DNA from: Bactericera cockerelli
Taxonomy: Eukaryota; Arthropoda; Insecta; Hemiptera; Triozidae
Direction: 5' to 3'
Length of the DNA: 64,000 nt
Assembly (NCBI GenBank): GCA_024516035.1
Contig: CM044956.1
Location: 31,532,217 to 31,596,216 of the forward strand
Made by a program: the position numbers and the translations under genes. Under the pieces are notes generated by a model, which ran no database searches, was not told the DNA's origin, and worked only from the letters and a program-made list of their open reading frames with translations. Shown here piece after piece: positions 1 to 13,200 of this stretch (its first letter is position 1; every line of letters begins with the position of its first letter).

Positions 1-1092
1 TGTTTTACATTGTCTCTTGTTTTTATTTTGAATATTATTTGTTACTTATCTCCTCGTATCTATAAATATTATTATCTTGGTAATTTAATATTTTTTAAAC
101 TTTTAAAGCTCGAGTCTTTTTTACTCTGAGATTTCACATATTATGTAGGTAGCTAATATGGTTATAATCACAATGGAGATTTTCAACAGTTCTGAAGACT
201 TAATGCGGGCGCCAATCCATGTTTTCTCCATGCTCGACGTTTTTAACTTGGTAGTTGGTCGAGACTTTTTGTAGTCAATGAGTTTTCTCCGCTGGTTTAA
301 TTAATTACTATTTTAATGAGTGCGTATGCTAATGTGAAGTAGTAGAGTTTTGCCACAGTGAAGACTTCGAAAATATTGGGGTTTTTTTAGTTTAGACTAA
401 GAACTCTAAAAATACGTAGGTACGCATCAAGCACTTCAGTTATATTTCTGACTCGGGCTTTAATTTTTGTACTGTCTAGATCTAGGGTATGTTTTTGATA
501 CCATATAATTAATATTCTTTTAAAGTAAAATATCTTGTGCAATATTTCTCTTGCTAGAAATAAAGGACGCTATCTTCTTTTACTGAACAGCCTTTAAATG
601 AAAAATCAACTTGCATATTCCTAGGCACAAGACTCGTACCAGTTCTAATTTTAAAACTAGTTTTCCCTGTTTTTATTCTTTTGAAAACATTTCGGGTATA
701 ACTTGTTATTAAGTTGATATTATTAGCATGTTAGTTGAGATCCAATTTTTACACCAACAACAAAAATATGCAGTACAACATGATTGCATTTAAGAGGAAT
801 AGCTTTGTAGATGAATATGGACTAGCTCGGGGAAGAAAATGAAAGGTGCCTTAGATTTTTATATCATAACCAACTTATCATAGAACTTTTAAACATTGGT
901 ACTTAATTAAGATTTGTTAGAATAATTTTACTCTTTGAAAAATACACCTCGGAAAAATAGTATATTTTATAATTATTTCCTCAAGTACTCTTTTTCTCTC
1001 AGTGTAGTAAAAATTCACAAGTCCCTCAAATTTTCTCTCGAATTCATAAGTTTCGTACTGTGCTTTTTTGACAGAATTAAAATAATGTTTTT
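1..1092. other. AT-rich intergenic DNA, no gene seen
   Basis: I find no convincing coding sequence, RNA gene or repeat structure in this stretch. It ends at the left target-site duplication of the 5S-derived SINE that follows. Confidence 0.6.
1079..1092. repeat. Left target-site duplication of the 5S SINE
   Basis: AAAATAATGTTTTT is repeated exactly at 1361-1374. The right copy overlaps the last As of the tail, so at least ten bases are informative. Confidence 0.8.
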
Positions 1093-1364
1093 AAGCCAGC
1101 GTCGATGGCATGTTGAATACACCGGTTCCCTTCAGAACACCGAAGTTAAGCGACATCCAGCGAGGTTAAGACTTGGATGGGTGACCATTCAAATTCTAAT
1201 TCTCGTGACGCTGGCTTTTCCCGGCCCCACTCAGGCTGGGTGAGGTCAATGTGAGTAGCAGGTTTGTGAGTTTCCTGCGAATGGAGGGTAAAACCCCCGT
1301 CGTGATATGACCATGGCAGTTGAAAGCGACGTTAAACCCCACTTAAAAAAAAAAAAAAAAAAAA
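1093..1364 (+). mobile_element. 5S rRNA-derived SINE (SINE3-like), complete, with target duplication
   Basis: The first ~100 bases from 1095 resemble a 5S rRNA gene: GCCAGCGTCGATGGCAT at the start, then CACCGAAGTTAAGCGACAT and ACTTGGATGGGTGACC, which cover the internal RNA polymerase III promoter (A-box, intermediate element, C-box). An unrelated ~150-bp body follows, containing CCCACTCAGGCTGGGTGAGG, and then a 20-base A tail at 1345-1364. The element is bracketed by the 14-bp direct repeat AAAATAATGTTTTT at 1079-1092 and 1361-1374, which indicates target-primed insertion. It is too diverged to be a working 5S gene. Other pieces of the family lie at 37590-37707, 41905-42045 and 44600-44712. 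Confidence 0.85.
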
Positions 1365-1689
1365 TAATGTTTTTCTCTGTTCTTCATTATTTCGCTTTTA
1401 TTGCAATTTTTCTCTTAGAATATTAGTACCAATCAATAGAAGCCCCTTCCTTTCCTTTACACGAAGATTTTCGAGACTTGTGAATGTATTAAAATAATGT
1501 GAGGTGATAATGTACACTAGGTACAAACCTGTAATGCGGTCGATCCATTTTGGGTTATATGCAATCAAAATAAGATGCTATATTATTTTAATGTGATGTC
1601 ATGTAATGGAACTCTTCTGTTTGAATTCATTCTCGTGTAGTGAACATAACAATCAACACCCTCTTAAGTTACTTTCAACTTTTTAGGAA

Positions 1690-1747
1690 TTACGTTTGGG
1701 ACTTAAAATCTGAATATGGTTACGTTTGGGACTTAAAATCTGAATAT
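1690..1747. repeat. Two-copy tandem duplication of about 30 bp
   Basis: The segment TTACGTTTGGGACTTAAAAT plus its flank occurs twice head to tail. I see no function. Confidence 0.7.
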
Positions 1748-2189
1748 TTAATGGTGTAAATATATTATTTAAAATGGAGTTCAACAAAACTTGGATTCTC
1801 ATAACCTACTTATGTAAATTGTGTTTCTACGTTTAATTAAACTATAGTCACCTCACTGTAGGATAATTTATTATTATTTATCTTTTTAGTTTTTCATCCA
1901 ACGGACACGAAAAATTCTCCAGAAAGTGAAACGATACATTTCTTATCTCTTCTTTCAAACATATTGTGTTTCAAGTTATTTATTGTTTTACTGATATATA
2001 ATTAAAAAGAAAAACTATCTATTTTTGTATATTTTATTGTGATATTATAAATTGTACTAGAAATAAATAAATGCAATTAAATAATAAATAAATGAAAAAA
2101 TTGCTACCCTAATAAGCATGTTTATAAAATATCAACTTGTGTCTTCCTTTTTTAACGTGCATCCTTTTCACAGGCTCCTCGTTGTCCTG

Positions 2190-2330
2190 AAACAACAGCT
2201 ACTGTAGACATTTGTGGTAATGTTGTAGCTTGCTCATCCCGTAGTATACTTCCCCTCTGATGGGCGAGAAGTAACACAATACTGTTTATTTAAGTGCTTG
2301 GTCATCACGAGCGCACCGGAAGAAAAATAT
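2190..2330 (+). repeat. Dispersed repeat, copy 1 (partner at 17905-18040)
   Basis: The stretch from CTACTGTAGACA through GATGGGCGAGAAGT to CGAGCGCACCGGAAG is matched at 17905-18040 in the same orientation with moderate divergence. It is probably a decayed interspersed element. The remaining DNA around it, about 1.75-5.1 kb, shows only short repeats and no recognised gene. Confidence 0.65.
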
Positions 2331-3629
2331 CTGCATGTAATAGGGTTTTTTTTTGTTTGTTGGTAATATGGTTCAGTGGACCAACCTTCTCTTCTTTTTT
2401 GTGTGAAAAAAGGAGGTAGATAGACTCAAATAGCCATAAAAAGTCACCAGATAGATATTTTTCTGGTCCAAAAAAACTTCCATGGACCACAACAAACGAA
2501 TCCCATAAGACATACACAGTAGCGTGTACACTATAAAAAGCATCGGTTTCTGAAAGTGAGAGGGTGAGGTGTACACGCGGTCCACTGTAGAAAACACTCG
2601 TGTACACTATACTGTACACGTGGCGCTGAATGTGTAAATAAAATTATTCATCACTGGAATATCTCTCTTTCCTCGAAACTGAAAATCAACCTAACTCAGT
2701 TAAATGAATAATGACTCAGGTTAAGTAGTTTTAAATAGTTTAATAAATTATTTACCTACCTCTACATTATACTTACTAAGAGTTTTTACATTCAATTATT
2801 TTGATAGGAAACAGACAAGGAAAAACGGTCAATAAATCGTAATATCAGGGCTGTGAATCGAGGTTACAATGTAAGGGATGAGAGGAGTCGATTTAAAAAA
2901 ACCTTAAAGTAAAAAAAACATGGTTTTTAATACCTATTAATAAATCTAATATAATTTTATAGTACAAAATTATTTATAATTTTATTTCTTTTACGGGCAG
3001 AACCCAATAATCTATATGGAAAACGTAAAAGGATATCAAAGACCTGGGGCCAAACATAGTTTTTTAACGAGACAAAATTTATAAAATTCTAATTAGTTTA
3101 CATTTTACTTTCTCTTCCCTATATTAATTGATTAACATTGACTATTACACAAATATAATATAATTTTCAAGCTGGATATTACAGTTCTAGGATGGTTAGA
3201 CTAACAAGTATTTATAATTTGTAAATGACAATTTTTCAGAGCGACATAGCTATTTTTCACTTCTCAGGGCTACAAAAAATGCATACAAACCATGTTTACC
3301 GTTATTATAAGAACATTTTCTAGGAGGCGTTTTCCGCGAAAACGTTTATTGTAATAAGACTGTACTTCCTGTCTTATTATAATAGAACATGAAAAATCAG
3401 TCTAAATTGTTCAAAAGAACATTTTTCAACAAGCAACCTAATTCATAGTTAAATTACAGGTGTTCTATAACACATACACAAAAACAAAATCCAAATTTAT
3501 CAATTGCTTGAAGTCTTCTCGTATTTAAAGTCTTGAAATAACATTTAGTAAAAACAAGGTATTTTCTAATCACTAGCAACTAGTAGAACACTACACATTT
3601 TCTACATAATTTAATAACAATAGTAATAG

Positions 3630-3745
3630 ACTAGTGGAAGCTAAGCACTAGGTGAGGTTAATGCTCAAAGCATTTACAACCAGCTAACTACTCTGAAGAG
3701 TGTTATTATGTGGTCACATACTATATGAGTATGTGACCACAAAAA
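3630..3745 (-). mobile_element. SINE 3' fragment ending in a palindrome
   Basis: GGTGAGGTTAATGCTCAAAG is the reverse complement of the 3' part of the SINE at 60913-61140, and the phrase for GTGACCACATAAT is also shared. It includes the near-perfect palindrome TGGTCACATACTATATGAGT and its continuation at 3711-3740. The tRNA-like head is absent. Confidence 0.6.
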
Positions 3746-4779
3746 AATTCAGACATTGTGTGAAATACTAGCCAACGAATAGGTGAAATACAAGAGCTGA
3801 CCATCTGGACTACCAATGCTCTTATTTATAAAACAATTATAGATACTATTTTGAATAACTTAAGAATAGGAAATTTAAAAGTAGTGGCTTTCAGTTGATC
3901 GGTAAAAATCATTTACCATACACATGAACTATTCAGATGAAGATTTGATGTACGCAGTGAGCCATGGGTTACTTTTTTTTGTAATAAATATTTATAACTA
4001 ACTGCATAGTTGCTAATGGATAGATTTAATCATGGATTTGACCAACAATCAAATGGCTACAGGCCCATCATGTTTAGGCATTAATGAGTAGGTTAGTGAC
4101 TATGCATGCAATCCATAGTTAAAATATTTTTAGATAGTAAATTGTAACAATCTAATGTGATAAACCAACAGAATTGACATTGTTTCCTCGAGTAAATTAC
4201 ATACAGGGTGTTTTTTTAAATTCAGAAAAACACAGTCAGGCTGGGCACGGACAATTTCAAAATCCAGGGTCTAGGGTGCGGATCTCCGTTGTGGTCGCGC
4301 ACTTCAGGTTCACGAGATACAGGGTGGAAAGTGACAATACTCTTCTGGAGTGTAACTCAAAGCGCGAAAAAAAGAAAAGATGAAATTTTTACCCTTAAAA
4401 TAGCCCAACTAATTAATTACAAGAGAAAAATTTAGTTTGGTTAACTCTGGTCGTGCTTTATGAGATCTTTCAAACAAATTGCCACACGATTTACAATTCC
4501 ATTTAAGATTTTAAAGTTGGGTGCCCAGCCTGCCTGGGGCGTTGTAGACATTTTTTTTTCAAACTAAAGAGTATCTAAGCAGCCTACAAAATTTAAATCC
4601 AATAGAAATTGAGTTGCTTTTTTCATCACTAGTACAATGAGCAAGTATAAAATAATCAAGTTTATTAATTGTAGAATTTACTAACTAATTTCTACATAAT
4701 TAATACACAGATATAAAGCTATTATCTCACAATTATCTCATATTTATCAGAATATGACCTGTCTCCAATAGATCCTATA

Positions 4780-5119
4780 GAAGGCTCTACAAACACACTT
4801 CTTCTTCATCTTTCACTCTACCTTGTCCTACACCTACCTAAGTAGGTCGGCGTTGGTTTGACGAAGTCTTGTTCTCCACTTGTTTCTGTCTAGGTTGTCC
4901 TCCCTCTTCCAACCCTTCTCTCTCAAGTCCTCCTCTACTTTGTTTCTTTACCTAAGCTTGGGCCTTCCTTTTTTTCTCGTTCTCCCACCTCAAGTTTCTG
5001 AATTTTCCTACTCACATAGTTTTCTTCTTTTCTCTCAATGACATAAATTTGGTTCGTTGACGGTAAAAAGGTGCTATAGGTACCTAATTAAGTGTTGACG
5101 CAATATAATTGTTATGCAT
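4780..5119 (-). other. Probable VRK 3' untranslated region, containing a low-complexity repeat
   Basis: This stretch lies directly downstream of the VRK stop codon. It contains a CT-rich stretch (about 4795-5030) that looks repetitive. I could not fix a polyadenylation site. Confidence 0.35.
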
Positions 5120-8100
5120 CTATTTAATCATTTTCAATGTGTTTGTTAATTTCAAACTGTTAGACCTGTGAATTCTTGGTGCATTCTCTAGCTGTTTCAA
5201 GTCGTTCAACTTGAACTGACAAACTCCCGAGATTGCCATTTTATTAAGGACATGGATAAGTTTCTTGTTTAACTCACTCAGGGCTGATTTAGATACTGGA
5301 CTGTGAGGCTTGAGGCGTTTGGGTCTGCCTCGGCGGGCTGGGGTAGAGTTGTCAACACCTTTATTTGGACTTTCCGTAACTTGAGACTTCTCTACCATAC
5401 TTCTAGTTCTCTTCACAGCCTTTTCTACTTTCTCGCCTTTCTTCATACCAACATCTTTGGTCTTGGCATTTTTCTTTTCATCTTCTTTCTTTGTCTCATT
5501 TTTCTTCATTTTTGTAACTTGTAACTTTTTCTTAGTTAATGATGGTTCCTTTCGATTTGATTTACCTATCTTCTTCATTGATACTATAGACAAAGTAGGA
5601 GGGGAATTGAGATTTCTTTTCACATTAGATTTTAATGGAGACAAGGTTTTCCTGTTTTTCGAGCGAGTTAGTTTGGGTGATACTACCTCAACAACATCAC
5701 TCAGCTTGGATTTATGAACTAGTTTGGACTTTCTTCTACCTTTGTTATTGTTGTTGACTTCATCGGATTCCATTGTCACATTATTTCTAGAACAAAGACG
5801 AAACAGAAATTGGTTCAGGATAAATTGTAACAATGGTACTTTATAATGTCGCTAAATAGAAATGTTGCTTTCATAAAAATCTGTTTCTAAATGATGGTTA
5901 CAAGTTACCATTATTGAAAACTGAAGAAATCTTGGAAGGAAAGGGAGAGAAAAGGAAGAAAGAAAATGTGTAATTCAGAATTTGAAAGTTGAGAGACAGT
6001 AAATCTATCCAGGCTGGTCAGGTCAGTTAGAGGCTTGGAATGGTAACCTCACTTGAGATGTTCCAAACTATGTCTGTGAATATGTCTATGAACTATGTCC
6101 TTAGCTAAACAGGAGGATTCTTCTACGAATTTTATTGCTCCTCTGGAAAAATATGGTTCCAATCAATATTAAAAAATCTGGAATAAGTTCAAGCTCTATC
6201 AAAGGTCGTTAACACTTGCCGCCGACGGGACCTTTAATTTTAGATCTGCAATGGGAAGGGGCAACATACGTTTTCAGGAATTTATATTGATCATATGTTG
6301 GAAAAAAAGTCATCTCACAGAAAAAAAATCTGGTGTAAACATCACACGACTTTCCTTATACCCCAAAAAGGAGTCGAATTCCGCCACTGGTGACTCAACG
6401 GTAACAGATAACTAAAAACCAATGCCAAATTCGTAATTAGCACTTCAAAATCATTGAATTTGATATGTCACAAACCCCATGTAGGATGAATAATAAAAAA
6501 GTTAGTCAAAGCGGGTCCCCCCCAAATACCGGTAAATTGGAGCCGAGTTCCAAAAAGCTCAAGATATTAAAAAAATGATCAGAATAGACCCCTATTATTT
6601 TTTGAAAAATTTCAAGTCTCTAGCTTTTACCGTTCTTGAGATATCCTGTTTACACACAGACAGAGAGACAGACGCACGGACCAATGGCTGAAAACAACTT
6701 TTTTGGTATCCTGAGGCCATGATTCGTCCAGAAATGTGAAAAACTGGGTAGGTCAAATTTTCGACGAATACAATACTTTCCTTATTATAAGATAAGGAAA
6801 GTAAAAACTGCAGAATGTTTAATATATGTATCGTGTTTGTTTTTGTATAAATGTGTATAACAAAACTTTAGTGGGTAGCATAGCATCATGAACTAACTCA
6901 TTGATTGGTCGTAGTGCCACCACTGGTTGCTTTCCATACAAATAGCTTCTCATTTTTCCTCAAGAGGTATGAGTGAAGCCTAGACGTAGAAAGAACCTAC
7001 AAAATAGACAATCTTCTAACCTGCCGCGCCGCAATTCACAGCCGAGTCACCTTCGTGCAGACTTCTTTCTCTACACACCCGGTCACGCCGACTTCTCATA
7101 CATATTGTAATGGAATCTCGTAAACTTAATGGGATATGAACCCAAGTCAATGTGTGTACAAGCCTAGCGTGCTACTCTATTTCTACCTCTTGTTTTCTAA
7201 AAATGTGAATAACTTCACAAAAATTTGTTTAAGACGCATATTCTCTAATCTAATCACCCAGTTTACATACATCGGCGGTTGCCGGTGAATGTAACAGAGA
7301 TTATTTTCCCTTTTAGAGAGGTAAATATGACCTGGAAATTATTCTCTTATATCCAAGTTCAACTGTATAATAACATTAAAAACACAAAGAAACCACATAC
7401 TCTAAGAAATCCGGGTAAATTACGACTTTTCACTAATGGGGACAGCATAATACTTACATATTTTGTTCTGCTAGTTGTCTCCGTCTCATTTTCTGCATCT
7501 GTTCTAACATTGCGTAAGTAGGATTGTTCATCTTCAGTGAGTTAATGAGTTCATCACAAGAAACTAGGTTATCACTGGAAACAAGAGAACAGTTCTACAT
7601 AAATGAAACTACTTAGTGTTCAAACTACAACTTTGTTTAAAATAGTGTTCAACAAATAGACGCTGTGGCAACCAATTTCTCAAGTTTATGATATTTTAGG
7701 GTTTTGCTCATATGAAGAAAAAAAACCCTTTTAACGAGCCCTTTTCCGTACGCCGTCTGTCACAAGCCATAACTCTTGAATGGTTTGAGATATTGAGCTG
7801 AAAAATGCTCGATCGGACCTCAAGGCTACCCTTGAGAGCCGATATACTGTTTTTAAGAACACGTCTTTCGCGTTTATATATCGCCTAAAAGCACCTGGGC
7901 AGTCAAACCAAATGGATCAAGGCCTCTTGTGTTGATGGGACCTAGGCTTTGGTTCAACACCAGCCCTTAAAAGAAGTAATTAGAACAGTCTGGCTGATAG
8001 TTGCTGCTTCTTTAACGAAAAACCAGATTTGATAAAGAGTAGGATAAAGGATATGGATGCTCTGGAGATGGATATGAACCAGGGGTTTTTATTTTGTCGC

Positions 8101-10222
8101 CCTATTTAATCTCATTATTAAAAAATGTAGAAGGGTTCAAAATTATTTGAATTAAGATCATTTTGTTCTAAAAATAAGTAGTCCATGTTCCAAAGTATCA
8201 ATTGTTCATTGAGCAATAGAAATCGCCTCTGTCGAAACTCTTACAACTACTTTCTTTTCTCACTCACAAACACTTACCAGGCTTTTTCTGATATAAGGCG
8301 CTCTTTTTTCTTGAGCGCAGCAAACTTTTTTTCCGGGTTGCTTTGAAGAACTTTGACCCAGTCAAATCTTTTATTAGATAATATTTGAGACTCCGTGGCA
8401 GAGTGTCTTGTTATTCTGTAATAAATCATATTATTTCTTTATTGAAAAAGTATAGTCCTTTTGTAAAGGTTTATTTGCATTGAGAATGTGATATCAAAAT
8501 AATAATAGTAATAGTAATTTTCAAATTTTATTTAATATAGTGAATAAATATAACAGTCAAAGCCATTACAACTATTGACTTTAACCAATTACATTGGTAC
8601 TCACGTAAAGCTAATTCAAAATTCAAGAAATGGAACTAATATTTAGCAAATAACATAAAAGTATGAGGAATAAATTTGATGCAATTAACTTTTACAATCT
8701 ACATACTATACTAACTATTGACAAAATTAATATATGTTACCAATAGAGAAAAAGTTTGACATGACAAAGTTAAAAAAAGCAATTTGCTAAACGTTTAACC
8801 CATGTCTTGTTGAAAATAACAAGAAATTATTTTACAAATTACAAAACAATAAATAACAACAATATAAGTAATAATAATAGGTAGCTAATTATTTTAAACC
8901 TATTTTTTTTTAAGAAATGGTGTTGTTATCAACCTCTGAGTTGTTTTAGTAACTCAGGAAAACTCATATTGAGATCTAAATCATGATATTGGGAGTTTAA
9001 ATTAGCTATATCCATGTCTATTGCAGATCGTATTTTTACATTGTTCATATCTAGCAGGGTTATGTTATTATTTCTGAGTCTCATGTTAGGTACTCTTATA
9101 TTTGAAAGATAATAACTCAGGGGAGTTGTTGAAGATTTTATATGCACACCCTTCTGTATGTATTATTATTTTTTTTTTTTTTTTCATATAATGCAAATTT
9201 GCCAAAAATTTATTTTCGAAAATTCCAACAGGAACTGTGGTATCAAAAGTGTCCACAACTTGTGTGACACCCTGTATTAACAAAAAGAATATAATATGTA
9301 CCAGATGTACTTACTTCCGTTATTTTTTAAATTAATAAAACTGATGTTCTCATCAATTATATCCCATGCTTACCTGTTGAAATCTTGGACATTGCACGGA
9401 ATTCTCAGCTCAGGAGTCTTGATAGAATTACTCACAATAAATAACTTCCTAGGTGATTCATCCACTATATTTTCTATTTCGCTCTGAAGACGTTTGATGG
9501 ATTTTACTTTGGTCAAAGGAAGACCATGGCTGTCAAATGAAAGAACTTTGTCAAATCTGAAAGAAGAAAAAAAGGGAAAATATTCATAGAAAACAGGTAA
9601 ATATTCAAAAGTACTGATATTGGTGATAACAAGATCTTAAATATAAGATTAGTATGTATTAAAAGCATAATTATTTAATACTATTTTCAGTTGTTTTCAG
9701 ATTTGCGGCTAAATAACTATAAATATCAACAACAACAAAAACATGGTAAAAAAATTAATCATTTTACATCCTTATCTGTGTATACTCTCAAAAGATTAGG
9801 ATATCAATGAAGCAGATAAAGTATAATTATTTAAATGATTTATAAAAATACTAACCTGTAACCACTCTGTTGCACACCAAGTCTAAACAGCTTCTTACAA
9901 TACTTGTAGTCAGGGGTTGTATCAAACTTCAAACTGTTGATGTATTTTAAGTAATCTACAAGGGCACCTGAGGAAATACAAAGCTACATTAAAAAGAAAT
10001 GCTTTATTTGCCGTAGCTTTTCTCAGCTTCAGATAATAGAGAAAAGCTGTATCAGTCCGGTGGCTACTGGGAGCTGTGCAGAACTCTGGTTACCTAAAAT
10101 AGCCATTTCACTTAATCAGATTCAGATTTGTGTAAAAGTGATTTCAGCATAAGGCAGAGACCAATATTATGAAATGCCTCTTCTGGTTATCAAGTTCAAG
10201 TACATGCTAAATAGTTACACCA

Positions 10223-10273
<51 letters not shown>

Positions 10274-13200
10274 TTTTTTTTTTTTTTTTTTTTTGGAGCT
10301 AGTTAAGTGCAGTCACACAATTTTTGTTCTCCGTAATTTTATGTTTTAAAAAATGTTTTTAAGTGTTGTAGTGTTTTAAATAAGTGTTTAATTAAATATT
10401 TGGCCTGCAAGATTCATTTTGAAATAGCTGAGACTTCTGGGCGTGTGCAAATACCGCAGTAAGTTCGAGATTTCTTATTGTGCAACAGTTTTGAAATTAA
10501 AATCCAAGATGGCTAGAATCCCGTTTATCAGTGAAGATACAAATTCTTAGAAATTAGAACATAATTATCTTAACAGTTTATGAGCTTCTGCGCAGGACCG
10601 CGTCACTAATTACTCTGAATTTGGTAATCATTTCACAAACTTACTCAAAAGTTCAATAGAGAGCCTCACCATCACACCCAGGTTTACCAACTTACCAATT
10701 GAAACCGACGCATAGAGATGATAATGATATCTGCGCAATCGGGTGGGAGAAATTGATAGTAAATCGTAAATTTCGAGTACCTTATCATTTACGCATTCAC
10801 TGATAAGAGATACCGTACTATCATATTCTACCTGATCAAAGTATTATCTATCTGAAAGGCAATCACAAAGTTCATTCATTCATTGTATTGTGATTTAGGT
10901 ATGAGTACAGATACAGAAGCTACATAGATATACGCTATACCAAGTACCTACACACTCTAGATAACTGATCATATTAGGGTGTTGCATTGCAGGTAACAAG
11001 TAGCGTACCTACTGATATTATTCCGTGTGCTTTGTTGTTGTCACCAAGATCATGGGTGAAGAAGGGAACCCATGCGACATGAATGCACTGGGTCAGGAGT
11101 TGGCCTCTATAAGAGAGTTACAACAAAAATGCCTTGAGAGTAATGTCAATGTTAATGCCAAATTGGATTACTTCTATAATGCTTTCCAGCCTTTGGCTCA
11201 GCAGGTGGCAGGTCATACAAAGACTGTGAAATATTTGGATCAAGACAAAAGAAGAAAAAATTTAATAATATTTGGCTTGGAAGAGAGTGAAGACGAGACA
11301 TTCCGTCAGTTGGATAATAAAGTTCTGGGGTTAATAGTGAACAAGTTGCAAGTTAATGACTTTACTTTGGCGGAGCTTGATTTTTCCCGAAGACAAGGAA
11401 AGCGAAATCCTGGTAAGGGACCGAGACCAGTATTGATTGCTTTTACAACACAAAGACGAAAGTTTGATATTTTAAAAAGTAAAGGTAAGCTGAAAGGCAC
11501 ATACATTTTCATCTACGAAGATACATCACCAGAAGTTAGAGAGCAAGAAAAACAGCTACTTGGCGAGATGAAGAGGTTGAGATTGGAGGGTAAATACGCG
11601 GTGGTTCGTTCAGGCAGGTTGATTGTGCATGATAGCAGAGGGGCGGCGCATCCACATACCACGGGCAACAAGAGGGCGAGGGCACTCTCACAGTCACCCC
11701 AGACGGAAAACACCAACAAGCGTGTCAACATGGGAAGTTCTGAGTCTTTGTTTCATTCGCAGGATGTTAATATTATGAGTTCAGAGCAAATTAATAATCA
11801 TTTCCCTATATCCCAACATGTATCAACAGGAACCTATTTTGGCAGCGGTGTTGCGCCCACCCCCTCCCTGGCGGCTGAGCCTCACACACGCATCCGCCCT
11901 TCTTCTCTCTTGATCCCTGACCTGGCGTCGTACAGTGGGGGCGCGGCGAGCAGGAGCACAACTCCGGTTCTAACCCAGCAGAAAATGCAGCAGTATCTGA
12001 ATAACGAACAGGATCCAAAAAACGTATGAGCGATGTAACGTATCTACACAGCATACTAAGGATAACTTGGTGGAATGTAAACGGTATGAGTAAGTTAAAT
12101 AATGCTTGCGTTCATGATTTAAATTTAATATTATGTTGGAATATAATATGCATCAGTGAGACTTGGGCTTTGTCAGAGCCACTACTACCGCTGGTATCCA
12201 AATACTATGACATAGTATTTTCCGCTGCAACTAAAGATAAACAAAAAGGACGAGCCAGTGGAGGTCTCCTTGTGTTAATTAAAAAAGAAATCTGCTTCTC
12301 TGTACTGAGTATTTCTAATTTATGGATTTTCATAAAAGTAATTTGTCCTAACGGTATGGACATTACCTTGGGAAATGTTTATTTCACCCCAAGCTGCTGT
12401 ATTAACGAGGCTTTGATCTTATTAAGAAATATCTTAGATGAATATAGCGGTGAGAATAATATCATTATTGGCGGTGACTTTAACGCCAGAATTGCAGATC
12501 AGAATTACTTGGAAAGCGAACTGGCGGAAGAGTATGAAATGTTAGCAGAACGCCTATCCCTGGACGAGGTGGCGAATAAGCGAGGTGAAATGGTGATGGA
12601 GTGTCTGGAGGAGTACGGACTCATAGTGCTCAATGGCCGGACTAAAGGTGACATACCAGGTCAGTTTACGTATGTTAGTAAAGCAGGGAAAAGTGTAGTC
12701 GATCTGATCTGGTGTCACCTGGAGCTGTGCAAGTGGGTGCTGGAGTTGCGTGTCTCGGAGGACATTGTGTCGTCGGATCATCTGCCCGTGAGCCTGTTCA
12801 TGGAGGTGGAGTGTGGCGGCCGAGCTGCAGTCGTCAGTGGCGCGGAATCAGTGAAAATTAAGAAGTACAAGTGGACAGAAAATAAAACCAAGATAGATTC
12901 ATTTACGTGGTGTCTAAATTCAAAGTATATTTCTACAGAGCCGGTAAAAGTATATGAAGCTCTAAAAAATGCAATTGATGAGTGTGTGTTGCGGCACGAG
13001 CTAGTGCAGGAGGTTACAGTGTACAGCGGGAAATACAATAAGAATCCATGGTATAGTGCCGAGTGTCGAACTCTAAGATTTTTATTTCGCAAACACCATA
13101 GAAAATGGAGAAGGAATCACTCACAAAAAGACTTGGATTTATTTTTGCAATTTAAAAAGAAGTACTTTACACTGTGCTTAAATTTAAAAAATGAACATGA

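Noticed and set aside
1095..1200. Possible 5S rRNA gene
   Set aside because: The 5S similarity is interrupted and continues into a SINE body with an A tail and a target duplication.
11025..11051. Earlier start for LINE ORF1
   Set aside because: The open frame begins with GTG; the first ATG, in better context, is at 11052.
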